From Dendrophyllia cribrosa (Eukaryota; Cnidaria; Anthozoa; Scleractinia; Dendrophylliidae): a DNA stretch of 64,000 bases. The notes below the pieces were generated by a model. It saw nothing but the letters and a program-made list of their open reading frames with translations, was not told the origin of the DNA and did not search any database. Where the stretch lies: NCBI GenBank assembly GCA_024195265.1, contig JAJLRJ010000002.1, positions 684,888 to 748,887 of the forward strand, read 5' to 3'. Of the stretch, positions 21,179 to 33,330 are shown one piece after another (position 1 is the stretch's first letter; each line of letters opens with the position of its first letter). A program made the translations under genes and the position numbers.

Positions 21179-21212
21179 GCTCTGACGACGGGCTAGCGCT
21201 CGAAACGTCAGC
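21179..21212 (+). ncRNA. Hammerhead-ribozyme-like motif (type I, short stem III)
   Basis: A 3-bp stem I (GCT ... AGC) encloses the conserved CTGACGA box, a 4-bp stem II (GGGC/GCTC, TAGC loop), the GAAA box, and ACGTC, whose ACGT palindrome would form stem III only between two molecules. This layout matches dimeric hammerheads described in Penelope-like elements and retrozymes. One unpaired C between CTGACGA and stem II is a deviation. The downstream words GGTGGCCAATTTACC are shared with 45577-45670. Confidence 0.6.
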
Positions 21213-21315
21213 TTTTAAATTTCTTTTTTACGGTGGCCAATTTACCTCATCAAATCAGTTTATAAAAGCACATTTCAATGCCGCGGTTTCACTCCGCCAC
21301 CGACGTAGCATCATA

Positions 21316-22509
21316 CAGTCAACTCTCGTAAGCGGACACCCTTACGAGATTTATTCCCATAAGCGGACAACAAAGAAAAATAAGGTGGATGTCCGCTTAT
21401 GGGAGAATTATGCGGAGTTATGCGGTTGCTGTAGTAAGGCCTAAGTTAGAAGATTGCCGTCTTGAAACCACAGCCAAGGAAAACGCTAACACAGTTACTG
21501 GATTAGATGAGATACTTGGTCACATTCCTTTGAGGATGGCTGTATTTGTCACCACGTTTTTAAAGCGCGGAACAAACAAAAGGAAAGCCAAAGGTGTCAA
21601 CAGAGGAGCTGGTACGGCCTGGAAATTCCTTGTAAATACTTTTTTTAATGGTGATGTTCAAACATTTACCGTGGCTCATGTCCAAGTTTGATTATCTGAG
21701 ATACAGTGTTCGGTATAGTCAGTGATTGAAAACAGAAACAAGACCATGACGAACGTGGCCACAACGTGACACTACAAATGTTACGTCAGACTCTTGTTAA
21801 TGTCAAACGAACGGACAGCTTGCTTTCCCGCCGACAAATGGAGATTTGACAAAAGCGATCCCCACTGTTCTGTTTCTCTGTCAAAGGTAATCCAATTTTC
21901 ATTTTCAAAAGTGTCCGCGTCCGCTTACGAGAGAGTAGAGACATTTAGCTACAGGTTTTTTCACGTGAACTGCAAACCGCAAACGGCAGTTTCAGGTTAG
22001 GCGTTTGGCGTTCGAGGTATCATGACTTTTACCGGTTTAGCTAGAGGTTTTCACTCGCTTGGTGTTGATCGCCGCCATATTGGATTTGCTCCCTGTGCAA
22101 ATGCTTGTTTTTCGAGAGAAGACAAAATGCACTCTGTCGACTTAAATTTCTTCTCTATATCTAGACAGATAACTACGTTACATATTTGTACCGTCAATAC
22201 GTGAGATAACTGAAAAGAAAAGCAAACAAACCTTAAAGAAAATCACAAACGTAAAAACCTACCTCCTGCCGTCGAAAACGTGCGTTGAAAACCTCAAACG
22301 TGAAGTCAGCGCCTGGTCACGTGACTCCTTGACGTTTGCGGTTTGACGTTTGCAAGCTGAAAACCTATAGCTAAATGTCTCTAGTGTCCGCTTCATCACG
22401 GGAATGTGTAAATACAGAGTTTGACTGAGAAGTAAAATGGGGATTTGAAAACGCGTCCGTAAGTAGAGCTGTCCGCTTACGAGAGTGTCCGTTACCGGAG
22501 AGTTGACTG
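21316..22509. mobile_element. pogo/mariner-like DNA element with TA target
   Basis: Starts CAGTCAACTCTCGTAAGCGG and ends with the inverse (GGAGAGTTGACTG), each flanked by TA. The right end carries a second copy of the CTCGTAAGCGGACA word. The CAGT...ACTG ends and TA duplication fit Tc1/mariner-pogo elements. Interior frames (about 100 aa at 21389-21691) show no transposase motif I recognise, so it is non-autonomous or badly decayed. Confidence 0.7.
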
Positions 22510-22592
22510 TAGTTTCTTTAGAAAAATAAACCATCAGATCTGAAAGGAATAGGACATACGACACATCTCTGTGGTATGGCCAATACCTTACG

Positions 22593-22765
22593 CATGCGCA
22601 CAGCTATATGATCCTGGCAGTGGCAACCATGGACAGCTGTTTCGTAATTGTTAGGACTTCTCGGCATGGCACAGCCATCGGACTCCTGTACGACCCGAAA
22701 GCCGTGTTCAGGTGCCATTTACTGTCAGGGCTGCCACTGTCAGGATGATATGGTTGTGCGCATGA
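22593..22765 (-). mobile_element. Short inverted-repeat element with decayed hammerhead
   Basis: The ends pair as CATGCGCACAGCTATATGAT / ATATGGTTGTGCGCATG. On the minus strand, 22669-22627 reads CCATG ... GAAACAGCTGTC-CATGG: stem I, the GAAA box, a palindromic stem III (CAGCTG) and a GTC cleavage triplet are kept. The CTGANGA box has decayed to CCGAGAA. Confidence 0.5.
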
Positions 22766-23017
22766 CCCATTGTAATTTGCCTTAGAAACTAACCCCTTTA
22801 AAACATAGAATGTTTATTTTTAACTTCTAAACATTACGTCATGAAAGTTAGATTTCTGATCAGTTTTCTCTCTCTTCTCTTTCGAGCGCTGACCTATTTT
22901 TGCCTTATTAAATTACTTAAAGTGTTCGAGTTTTTGCGAAACCAATTATGTGTTAGATTTGCATTCCTTGTAGAAAAGGAGCTGAACGCCCCGACAGCCG
23001 AGAACGATGTGAGGCGA

Positions 23018-23455
23018 CTGTATTCGCACTAGAGACGGAAAACCCATCTTGGACGGGTTTTCCGTCTCTGATGAGTTTCCCGTCCAAGTGTGAAATCGGG
23101 ACGTGACAGGTTTTTGACGGGAAACCCGTTTATAAAAAAACTTGTCAACTCAGACGGATAATTGTAGACGGATTATTTTTCGAACGAGTTTCCCGACTAG
23201 ACGAGATACTCGTCGAAATCCTTCACGAATTCGCACTTAGACGGGTTTCCAGGTCGAGTTTGTTTGGAATCACTTGTCTGGCTGGGTAACCACGCATATC
23301 TTGCGCCAGTACCTTGTGTAAAAAGTCGGCCTCTAACCCGTCCTCAAATCCGTCCCGATGTGAATTTTTTGTTGGTATGATCAGACGAGTTTTACATCAC
23401 GAATGGAAGTCTCATCAGGCGGGTTTCCCGTCATGTAGTGTGGATACGGCTTATA
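23018..23455. mobile_element. MITE rich in ACGGGTTTCCCGT palindromes
   Basis: The left end GTATTCGCACTAGAGACGG and the right end (inverse GTATCCACACTACATGACGG) are imperfect inverted repeats. The interior repeats GACGGGTTTTCCGTC-like words several times. Non-coding. Confidence 0.6.
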
Positions 23456-23576
23456 ACCCTTTATGACTTGAATTAACGGGGTATTACAGTTGCGTTTGAA
23501 TGACTGCAGAGGGAACGTTCTCCGAAATAATGAGGATCGAGTACCACCAATCACAGGCGGCCATCCGATGAATCAG

Positions 23577-24865
23577 TCAGTCAAAGCTTTTTTTTTTATT
23601 ATTATTATTATTTGATGGGAAACTTTAACATTGATTAAACACTAATTACACTAGTTTAACACTGATTACACTAATTACAACATTAACACTAGAAATATAT
23701 TTCCAAATGCTACAGTACAATTGAAATACAGTTCAGAGCAATTCATCAGTTATAATTACAAAATTTATGTAAAAGGGTTATTTATCCTAAGCGATTTGCA
23801 ATACTTTCGAAAACTGTTCTGAAATTCTTTTACTACAAGATTATTATCCCACACTTTGTTAGATATAATATAATGTCTCAAGTATATGATAAGATGATTT
23901 TCTATAAGTTTTTTATAATCGGTTTTTAGATGTTCTATATTGTTAATTGCAGACCCAAAAAGAAGATAGTAGTTATTTAATTCAAAGCTTTGGTTAGTCT
24001 CCCGTTCAAACCAATTGGATATGCTAGAGATAAAATCTGTCACTATTGGACACTGAAAAAGGCAATGTTCTATAGAGTCTTCTTGTGCACAATATATACA
24101 CTTTGCATCAGAAACAATACTACAAAATTCCAATTCTTTTTTGGTGAAGATAATGCGGTGCAATAATTTAAAAGTTGTTTGTATCACTTTTGTATCTTGA
24201 CAGATACTTCTAGTCAATTTTAAGCTGTTTTCACACTCTTTTGTGACATCCCTGCCAAAATAATTCGACCATTTTCGAAATCCTGTTGGACGCACATATT
24301 TTGCGTCAATAAACAACAAATAATAGTCCTTACACTTCATTTTTGATAAATCTATTTCAAAGTCTGGGCCTAAGGCTACAAGTCTTCCTGTCTTGAGGTT
24401 CTCTTTTTCTATATCAGTATTCTTCGCTAAAATAAAAAGACGTTTTGGAATCGCTGATAACATCTGATAAAACTGAAGAAAGTTTGACTTAATATTTTTG
24501 TACTTTTTAGTAAAATCTTTGTATGTCATTACTGTGCCATCATCTTTCAGTAAGTCGTGAACGGTAACAACATTGTTATCGAACCAAGACTTCCAAAATA
24601 CCGACTTTTTATCAATGAGGATAAGTGTGTTGTTAAATAAAACATATTTTGCTCTATTTTCTTTATCATATAAATATTTCAATTCTTTAAAATATAATAA
24701 CATATTCCTATAAAATGCTGGTATTTGTTTATCTAAACTTTTACCATCGTAGTTGCATTTAAGTAAGAATTCAATTCCTCCATATTTGTCAAAATAATAT
24801 TGAGGGATTATCCTCCAATTGCCAGGTTTGTTCACCACAAGACGTCTTATCCAGTTCAATCTCAA
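23577..24865 (-). pseudogene. 5'-truncated LINE, C-terminal RT-associated region
   Basis: A single open frame of 366 codons (24865-23765, minus strand) has the features of the C-terminal third of an L1-type pol: a conserved Trp/Leu-rich region, then the zinc-knuckle-like C-I-Y-C-A-Q-E-D-S-I-E-H-C-L-F-Q-C (CxxC...HxxxxC), and an end near 23765. It is followed by about 190 bases of AT-rich 3' UTR and an A-rich/AAT tail (23587-23612, reverse strand). The intact frame suggests a fairly young insertion. The RT catalytic domain is absent, and the protein is most likely non-functional. Confidence 0.75.
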
Positions 24866-24882
24866 TGTCAGTCGAAGCTACC

Positions 24883-25557
24883 GTGTAGCACGAAATTTTC
24901 GCGGGAGTTTAATTTCGCGGATTGACGATTTTGTGCGTTTCGCGGGAAAACATTTTCGCGAATTTGGATTTCAGATTTTACTGTTGGGAACAAATTGTCG
25001 CGGATCTTAGGCAAGTTTCTGTCTGGTATTTCACGTTCGGCACTGGTACATACAAAAATAGCAACAAGGGGTTTCATATTTTCTTAACATTTTGTTTATG
25101 TATTCTCTAACTAATAAATGCCACAAGTCGGCTATTACAACTCAAAGCTACAGCATACGGTAGGTGGTTGGCTGTCCAGCTGGCTGTCCAACCAGACACA
25201 TCAAGGGACATGGGGATTCCCTTGATGCGTGAGAAAACCTCGAAATGGCTGCTCGATTTCTTCATCTACCTGAACAGCAACCCTTCCATCATTCTTAATG
25301 GATGGCGTCAACGTGGCATCACGAATGCCCTTGAGAATGGTGTCCCATCAGACGACATGTTTGCATAGACACTGGACATGTTCATACGGTTTTCATGTAC
25401 CGCAGCCATAAATGTTTGTTTTTCAGAAGATAGTCTCCTCGCGGATTTTTTTTTTCGCGGGAGATTAGTTTCGCGAGATTTAATTTTCGCGAATCGCCGG
25501 AAAATTCGCGAAATTCGCGAAAATAAACTCCCGGGAAAATTTAAGGCCACACGATAG
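24883..25557. mobile_element. TIR element with TTCGCGGGAG motifs
   Basis: The left end CTACCGTGTAGCACGAAATT and the right end, which reads CTATCGTGTGGCCTTAAATT in reverse, start about 40-bp imperfect inverted repeats with many TTTCGCG words. A related fragment lies at about 25850-26155. No coding sequence. Confidence 0.6.
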
Positions 25558-25568
25558 TCGACCGTTTC

Positions 25569-25606
25569 GTCTGATGAAGACTAGCAGTAAGCAGTCGAAA
25601 CGTCGC
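25569..25606 (+). ncRNA. Hammerhead-like motif 2
   Basis: The perfect CTGATGA box (25571-25577) is followed by GACT ... AGTC (stem II, 4 bp), the GAAA box and CGTC. Stem I pairing is weak, so activity is doubtful, but the order and spacing match the motif at 21179-21212. Confidence 0.5.
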
Positions 25607-26999
25607 CATTTACATCCCAAGTGACTGCATCGTGATACAAACGATAATACACTTTATTATTGTGCCTTACCACGATGAACAATAAACAACCTTTTCATGA
25701 AATAGTAAGGGCTTTAAGGAAGGAATAGAAAACGAAAAATATTTTTTCAAACACCAACAAACGATGACAGCCAAGCAAGAATACCCCCAGGTTGCTAGCG
25801 GCCTATTTATCTCTTTTGCATATTCATACGCGGTCAGACGTGGACATCAGTCCGCCAAATTGAAACCGAACGGTAATTCATGCAATTCTGCCAAAAAAGA
25901 AACAATGGATGGCTCCGGTACAATGGAACTGTTCGGGTTAAATTGGGGCATAATAAAGGGGTTTGCTGTTCGTGTAGTTGTAGTAATCGAGAAACCGTCT
26001 TGAGGTACGCGTATGTGAAATTCCGGACAGGAACTTGCCCGAGATGCGCGAAAATTTGCTCCCAACGGTTAAATCTTGTTCCAACGAAACGAAAAATTAA
26101 TGGGCAATCCGCGAAATTAAATTCCCGCAAAGATTTCATGCCACACTGTAGGTAACTTCGAAATAACAATAGTCCCTGCACGCTTAATAGGCGTGCCGCA
26201 GTTAACGTGTTACTGGCATCGGTTGTTTTGATTTGTTCCTTTCCCAATATATATCGTAGGTGAGTGGCATGTGCAAAATTGGGTCATTTTAGATCTTAAT
26301 GCCTCTAATGGACAACAAGCTAACCAGGTAATGTTAATACTAGAAGTAAGATGTACTTTTATGCTCATAAAAAAAGATGATAAAATGTTTATGCAACTTA
26401 ATAACTTTTTTAGCATGAAGGAAATCTGTGCACTTAACTCATTAACGATTTATACGTTTTTTATCAAAGATAGCATCATTTTGCTTATAGCAATCCCACA
26501 ATTGGCGGCGAGTGAAAAGCTTTTTGAAGCACATTCTGCGAAAATTATAACACTGAAAGGTCGTTTCTGACTTACTTCATTCCTAATGAAAATAAACAAT
26601 GGGGCATTGTCTCTCTACAATAACTATTTAAAAACTTTCAGGCACCGTAAGGGACCCACAAAAACCCAGCAGGTCGATCGTTTCAAATAAAACGAGTTTT
26701 TCAATACGTCTCGGAACGCCTCACAGGATTGGTTGAGAAAACAATAGAACAAACAACAGAACATGGACCCTAGTCCTGTAAACAATACATCTGCGTGAAA
26801 TCAGGTCCAATGAAGCGCGGGGTTTGACAGTTTCTGTGAGTACCGGAGAATGATTGACATAAAACAAAAGAAACAAAAGACAGAAAACAATATAACTCCA
26901 ATTTTAAAGATTGAGATACAAAACCGCATAAATGGAAATACAATGTGGGTTCCCACTTTATGACCCGCCTGCTCGTCCCTCATCCCTAACTACTACTGG

Positions 27000-27235
27000 A
27001 CAAGCCGGCTAAACTAACTTAGCGGACCGCTCGCTCGCTTCACCGACCGGTGAGTGCCGGGCCAACTAGATGACCAGTATCCGCTTCACCCTCGTCCCCA
27101 GGGTACTCTTCTTTCCGTCCCCTGGTTATATCCGCTTTTATTTCTACGACTGCGGCAGGCCGGGGCCGTTGCTGAACTTTAAGGCAACCAAACAAGGTAT
27201 GAATTAAAATTATTTTATTTTCTGTTGCATCATCA
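27000..27235 (+). repeat. Direct repeat block A (donor-like end)
   Basis: A block starting ACTACTGGACAAGCCGGC and ending ACCAAACAAGGTATGAATTA recurs at 34302-34488 in the same orientation with a 50-bp internal difference. Each ends in a CAAG|GTATGA sequence that would serve as a splice donor. Confidence 0.7.
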
Positions 27236-28756
27236 GGCAATCATGCGATAGTGTCTCCAAGGGCTTTTAAATTGTGCTTCCCGCTGTCTCGCATCACTCA
27301 CAATTTTTATCCCGCTTTGTCAGTTTTTTTTTATGAGTTAACGTGGGCCACAACACTAATATCTTGTGTCATTGAGATGATATTTTTATATATCTTTCGC
27401 GTTTATTCCATAAGCTTTAAAAGTGAGTATGTATATTTTGTACTGATACAAATTAGTATAATTAATGTTGGATAAATAATAAACTATCCTGTCTATAAGG
27501 ACGCTGTGAAGTCTATTGAATGCATCGCATTTTTGTCTCTTCTATCTTGAATTGGAACGCCCCTTTCGCGCTTATAATGACCTTGGGTCGTTTTAAATCA
27601 GTGAGGCCGGCAATAATTTGAATTGATTTGCTTGATTGCGAATCTCTTTTGTATGCATCTTATAAAGAAACGTCTTTGTCAGTTAAGATCCTCAATTGCA
27701 TGCATTAAAAAAAATAGAATGCCTTCCGTCTAAGGTTAACTGATACGAATGATGGCTCCGAAATCATTGGGAATACTTTACTGCAGTGCATTCATTATTG
27801 AGACAGAATCAGTTCTAATATTAGAGATTCAGGATAAACAGGACAAACCACTGTTGACTGATCATGCTAGTAAAAGCAACTAAAAATAACTAAAAAGAAT
27901 CATTAAAACTCTTGAAAGCGTATCGACAAGTTCTATACTATTGACGCTGTGTTTTAACCGAGCTGAAATGTCTGAAATTTTAAAAAGTGTAAGGTGAGTT
28001 TCAGAAGTTTTTGTATTTTCTTATCATTGCATCAACAAAACCCAGAAAAAAGTGGTTTAAAGCAGTTGTATGTAACTCTCATTCTTGAGGTCTTCAGTGT
28101 ATGCGTATTCAATCAACAGAATATTGCGATTTTAAGATTAATTTGACGATGACTTTGTCTCCAAGCCTAGATCCTTTCACGGTGGTCAGTTTCACAAACT
28201 TGCGCTCCGTCGAAACTCGCATAAACGGACATTCCGTATGCCGGCTCAGTCGCCTACGCTATTTGATAAGCACCCCTTCAAAAGTGATTAAGCTTCATGG
28301 GCTTTTATTAAAAGCCGTTAAAACTTTGTAAGACCATCAGTTTTTGGCGACATGTTTCGTAAATCGTTCCATGGCTTGATAATTCGTACGACAAAAATAA
28401 TATTTAAAACACTTCGTTTTGGCGAACTGATTCGGCAACTTCGGTGTGAGGGTAAAGTCGGCCGGTGGCGTCCGAGTCGCTCCACTGACTCTTGCATAAC
28501 GCAGACAATATAAAAGGTATGAATCTCATGCTAACATTTTCGTTTGTAAAGCATACAGCATTTAAGTTCGTGTTTTGATTACAGTTTGGTTAAACAGACT
28601 TCTGCGGCAATGGCATAATAGTTTAGCCAAGTTGGATAAAATAAATATAAAGTGTATGTTATGATTGCTGAGAAGGGATAAGCCCGGCATGGGTGTTGAT
28701 GCTGGTTACAGCGGATTTGTAAAATGCTGAAAAATGAAAATCACAAAATGTATAAA

Positions 28757-28921
28757 GTACACGAACGTACAGGTCACATTTATCATAAATAACTGTCCAT
28801 CATGCTCAAGGACTAACTAACTAATAAAGATTTTTGTTGTTGTTGTTGTAAGGACTTGGATAAAGTCCTTGAGCATGATGAACAGTGATTTATGATAAAT
28901 GTGAGCTGTACGTTCGTGTAC
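28757..28921. repeat. 58-bp-arm hairpin
   Basis: GTACACGAACGTACAGGTCA onward is mirrored at 28864-28921, ending GTACGTTCGTGTAC. The loop contains a TTG microsatellite. High arm similarity suggests a recent fold-back element. Confidence 0.8.
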
Positions 28922-29307
28922 GTGTGGCTCGAAAAAATAGGCTACACAACTCGTAAAACATCCGTGCGCATTACCAAAATAAGGTATAAAGCTCTGACTC
29001 TAGTAGTGAAAGGGTTTTTGGCGACAATAATTGGAAATTTCTCTAGGGTAGATAAATATTTTTACAATGACGTTTAACCGAGACTTCCAAATGCCCTATG
29101 GAAAGAAAGAAATGACTACTTAGTACAGTCGTAGGTAAAGGCTCCTATGAGCCAACTCGTGAATACGAAAAGATCTAAATAAAAGATTGTTCACCCAAAA
29201 GTTCATCATATAGTGCGGCCTGAGGGCACTTAGGATTTTTTTTTTTTTTGTATCGAAAAATAGTTTTGGAAAGGAATATGACAGGATTTTGCGCGGTTGC
29301 CCACCGG

Positions 29308-29527
29308 AGTGGGTCAAACGCCGTATTTCACATCAGAGCCGAACCTGTTTCATACAGTTCAGGTCGACTCAAAATTAAGGTCGCTTCAGTAAAACGTCGA
29401 ACTTGATTCAGCCGAACTCTGCGAACTTAATCTCAGCCGATCCAAATACAATCAGTCGAACTTTACTAATTTAAACGCCGTATTTCACATGAGCCGAGTT
29501 CGGCTCATGTGAAGTTTGGTGTTTGAC
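29308..29527. mobile_element. MITE with GGTCAAACRCC ends
   Basis: The left end GGTCAAACGCCGTATTTCAC and the right end (reverse GGTCAAACACCAAACTTCAC) are inverted repeats. The interior has CGAACT/GAGCCGA words and a perfect ATGAGCCGAGTTCGGCTCAT palindrome (about 29490-29509). Confidence 0.65.
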
Positions 29528-30152
29528 CCTGGCCAGTGTATAGAATTTGCAAATAAACGCCAGCTTTGAACCTTGAACCTTGTCAAACTTGATATTTTGC
29601 GGATGGTCGATTATTTCTGTTTTGCGGGAACAAGTTTTTGCAAGAGATTCTGTCCAATTATTTTCTCTTGGTTTTGGGGAAGACTGTTTTTTCATGCTGG
29701 GAATTAACTTTTGCGCTTCGCAGGATTCATTCACGTTTATAATTGGCATTACAACATTTTCGTTTTTTATTTGAGTATATGCAATCGAAATACACGTGAA
29801 ACAACATGCAGATGCAAAACACGTTAATCGGTGTCACTCTATTGCCCTTGTGTGGCTCATTGCACTGACAATACCACTTGACGCATAATTGAACGTTTTG
29901 TTTCTAATTTCATCATTTTGAACGAAAGACACGTTTTAAGTAAATGGGTATCAACACGATTTTACATTACGTGTACGAGGTGATGTTTGTATATAATTTC
30001 GATAGTGGAGTCAAGTTTTGCGGAAAAAAAATTTGCAGGAATTTTGTGGAACATTCTGCGATTCGTGAAAAAAAAAACGTATGTAATTAGGTAATTAATT
30101 AATTAGCGAGGGCCTCACTGAAAACCGCCTTGGCGAGTTAGGTTCCCTCCTT

Positions 30153-30814
30153 AAGGACGTTCGCGCGAAAATCTTCTAACATTGATTTTTTTATAAAACT
30201 TTTGCTACAGCTAGGTCATGAGTTGTTTGTGTCAGAAATGCAAAAAAATGAGGGGGTCACCGACTTCGTTTCCGAGATAAGATATCTGAAAGGCGACCCT
30301 AATTTTGAAAAATTGGTCTTCCTTACGGGATGAGACCCCAATGTCTGTTAGTCTAAAAATATTGCAAATAAATCTCCAAAATGCAACTTTTTTCCCCAAA
30401 TTGTATGCGAGTAGGTCTGTTCAGCAAATTCATTCAACTGGTGACGTTTTTTAAAGTAAAATTAATCTTTAAAGAACAGTATTTGCAAACTCTGACAGCC
30501 GCAAATTGGCAGGATTCGATGTCGCGCGGGTAGAAAAATGGAAAAAAATTAAAGTTCCTACATTGATTTTTTGTTCATTTTTTCACAATCTGTCGAGAAG
30601 TAGCAAAGAAAATTATATATCAAAAAAAAATTGGGGGTCACCGACCATCCAAGCGAGTTAAATCTAAGCAAACTTAACGCATCGGCTACCAGTCCTTTAT
30701 GTGCTTAGATTTATTCTCTTGCGCGCGCTCGTGCATGACGTAGCATGGCGTTGCGACATGAATTGCGTGCGCAGTAAGGATGCGCATAAACAATTAGCGC
30801 GAACGTCCTTAAAT
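30153..30814. mobile_element. TIR element with AAGGACGTTCGCGC ends
   Basis: TTAAGGACGTTCGCGC on the left and GCGCGAACGTCCTTAA on the right bound about 660 bp. The TTAA on each side may be the target duplication. Interior carries GGGGTCACCGAC twice; no ORF. Confidence 0.65.
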
Positions 30815-31089
30815 ATTATTATTATTATTTTTTTTATTATTATTATTATTATTATTAGAAGTGCAGACATAGATATAGAGACATAGAGACATAGATATAG
30901 AGACTGCCGGAGGAGCTATTAATTAGATCATTTATTTCTAAATTATTATTTTTATGAATTCTTTAAATTAGAAATTTCTTTTTTTTTTTTTAGAAATGAA
31001 TACTTCTTAAATCACGTACACAAGAATGATATTTCTTATATTTCGTATATAAATATGTATATATATATTTCTCTTAATAAGTTTTCTTT

Positions 31090-32522
31090 TTTTTTAACTA
31101 GGGTTTTTAATATTTTGTAAACATTGTAAATTAATGGTTGATGATTATTAAAATGACTTGTTGCTATTTATTTAAAAAATATATTATTATTATTATTTTT
31201 ATTATTATTATTATGTTTATTCCTTTAAGGCTCAGGCACAATGTTCTGTCTGGTTGATATTCCCTGGAAGCGGGTTCCAACATGTCACCATGGGTTCCAG
31301 GACTTTTCTTTCTTTCCTCTTACAAGGACAGCACCTTCTCAGGATCTTTGCTGTACCCAACAATGCTGTTTTCTGAATAGTTTCCATTCTTATGGTTACA
31401 CCAATTTGCTTCATGTACTTCTCACAGTTGACTGAAATGGCACCAAGTGCCCCGATAACAACTGGGACGACAGTGACTTTCCGCATGCATGTGCCAGAGT
31501 TTTGCCACTTCATCTTTCAATAGTTGGTATTTCTCAATCTTCTCGAGCTCCTTATCTCTCACGCTGTTGTCACCTGGGATGGCAACATCAATTATAATCA
31601 CCTCTCTCTCTTTCTTATCAATAAAGACAATGTCTGGTCTTCTTGCTTCAATTTTCCGATCACACTGGACTGTGAAATCCCATAGTATCTTGAAGTTTTC
31701 ACTTTCCACCACCCCCTCAGGTTTCTGTTCGTACCAGCTGTTAGCTCTTTCAAATCCACATTTGCTACAAAGTTGCCAGTGAATATACCGTGCTACGTTA
31801 TCGTGCCTTCCTTTATATTCTGTCTGCGCCAGCTTACTACACTCACTCACCAAATGGGCCACCGTTTCTCCCTTGCTTCCACACATTCTGCACAAAGGAG
31901 ATTCTGCTGTGTGATCAATATGATGACTTATATAATTTGTTCTCAAAGCCTGTTCCTGGGCACTGCATATCAAGGCTTCAGCACATCCTTTTAAGTCTCC
32001 TCTTGCAATCTACTGCCAAGTTCTATCCCAGTCATTGCCTTCCTTTTCTCTCATATACTGCCCATGCATTCTTTTCTGCTTCCATTCACTCTCCGTCTCC
32101 TTTACTTCATTAACTTTGTATTCCTTTGGGTCCACAGCCTCGGAGATGTTGACTACACTGCTATCTCCAACTTTCTTAATAAATATCTCTTCACTATTTC
32201 TCACATACCAGCTCAAGTTATTCTCTTCTCTTCTCACGCAGCTCTCGCAACTGATCAGGCCTCTTCCTCCCTTCGTTCTTGGTACATATATTCTGGCAAC
32301 ATTACTTCTTGGGTGTAGCTCCTTGTTCATTGTCATGATTTTCCTTGACTTCCTGTCCATTTCTTGTAGTTCTTCCTTACTCCATTTGATCGTTCCTGCT
32401 CCATACCTCATGAGCGACACAGCCCAAGTGTTTGCTGCTTTGGTCTTATTTTTGCCATTGAGTTGAGATTTTATGATAAGTTTGAACCGCCTTAAATACT
32501 CTGTTCGGAAGATATCTTTCAT
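31090..32522 (-). pseudogene. LINE 3' part with restriction-like endonuclease motif
   Basis: On the minus strand, frames 32522-32010, 31973-31422 and 31513-31232 join (with frameshifts) into the C-terminal part of a non-LTR pol. It has a thumb-like region with I-Y-V-P-R-T-K-G-G-R-G-L, a CCHC knuckle C-R-M-C-G-S-K-G-E-T-V-A-H-L-V-S-E-C, then R-R-P-D-I-V-F-I-D followed 14 residues after RPD by the Asp of I-I-D-V-A-I-P. RPD-x14-D is the catalytic pattern of the restriction-like endonuclease of R2/R4/NeSL-type LINEs. The end is V-P-V-V-I-G-A-L-G. ATT-type tails follow. The RT core is missing. Confidence 0.75.
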
Positions 32523-32744
32523 TTCCCTTTCCTTATTATTATTATTATTATTATTATAATTATTATTATTATTATCTCTTCTGTCTCAGTCTATATTTAG
32601 ATAAATAATTTTCATTGGTTACTTTTTGTGATTGTAATGTATAAGGTTGTTTTTAAACGTTTTTATAATTATTGTATGTAGTAGTCCACGGCTCACTGGA
32701 AGAGCATTTTTAAATGAAAGTGATCCCGTGTTTAAATAAAGATG

Positions 32745-33330
32745 ATTATGATGATGATGATGAGTCTTTGCTGGTGTTCTTTTTGTGCATCAGCCGAGTG
32801 CAAACCATGCACCTGGGGCATCAGTCACTGAAGTCATTCATTCTGTTCATACACTAAGCACCTTCCTGAGGATTCGTGCAGATCCCATCATGCTGATCTT
32901 TTGGGTCTCTGTTGCTGTGGCTCACTCTGATACTTTCTTTATGTTTTCTACCATCCCCTTCTTTATTGTACCAAGCGCACCAACAACCACAGGAATCACC
33001 TCGGTTTTCAATTGCCACATTTTTTGTATTTCTAGTTCTAGGTCTTTGAACTTGCATTTCTTTTCTTTTCTTCTTCTTCTTCTTATTGTTCTTCTTCTTC
33101 TTATTCTTCTTTTTATTATTATTATTATTATTAGTTTTCTTTTTTTTTTAACTAGGGTTTTTAATATTTTGTAAACATTGAAAATTAGTGGTTGATGATT
33201 ATTAAAATGACTTGTTGCTATTATTATTTTTATTATTATTATTATGTTTATTCCTTTAAGGCTCAGGCACAATGTTCTGTCTGGTTGATATTCCCTGGAA
33301 GCGGGTTCCAACATGTCACCATGGGTTATT
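32745..33330 (-). pseudogene. Two more LINE 3' ends of the same group
   Basis: 33330-33130 nearly repeats 31293-31099 (shared CCTGGAAGCGGGTTCCAACA and TTAATATTTTGTAAACATTG). 33065-32785 encodes a diverged copy of the terminal segment, M-W-Q-L-K-T-E-V-I-P-V-V-V-G-A-L-G, ending at a GATGAT repeat (32742-32762). Three stacked insertions in one orientation are implied. Confidence 0.65.

Noticed and set aside
25764..26247. Overlapping frames of 72-137 codons on both strands
   Set aside because: They lie in TTCGCG-rich repeat sequence shared with 24883-25557 and show no domain.
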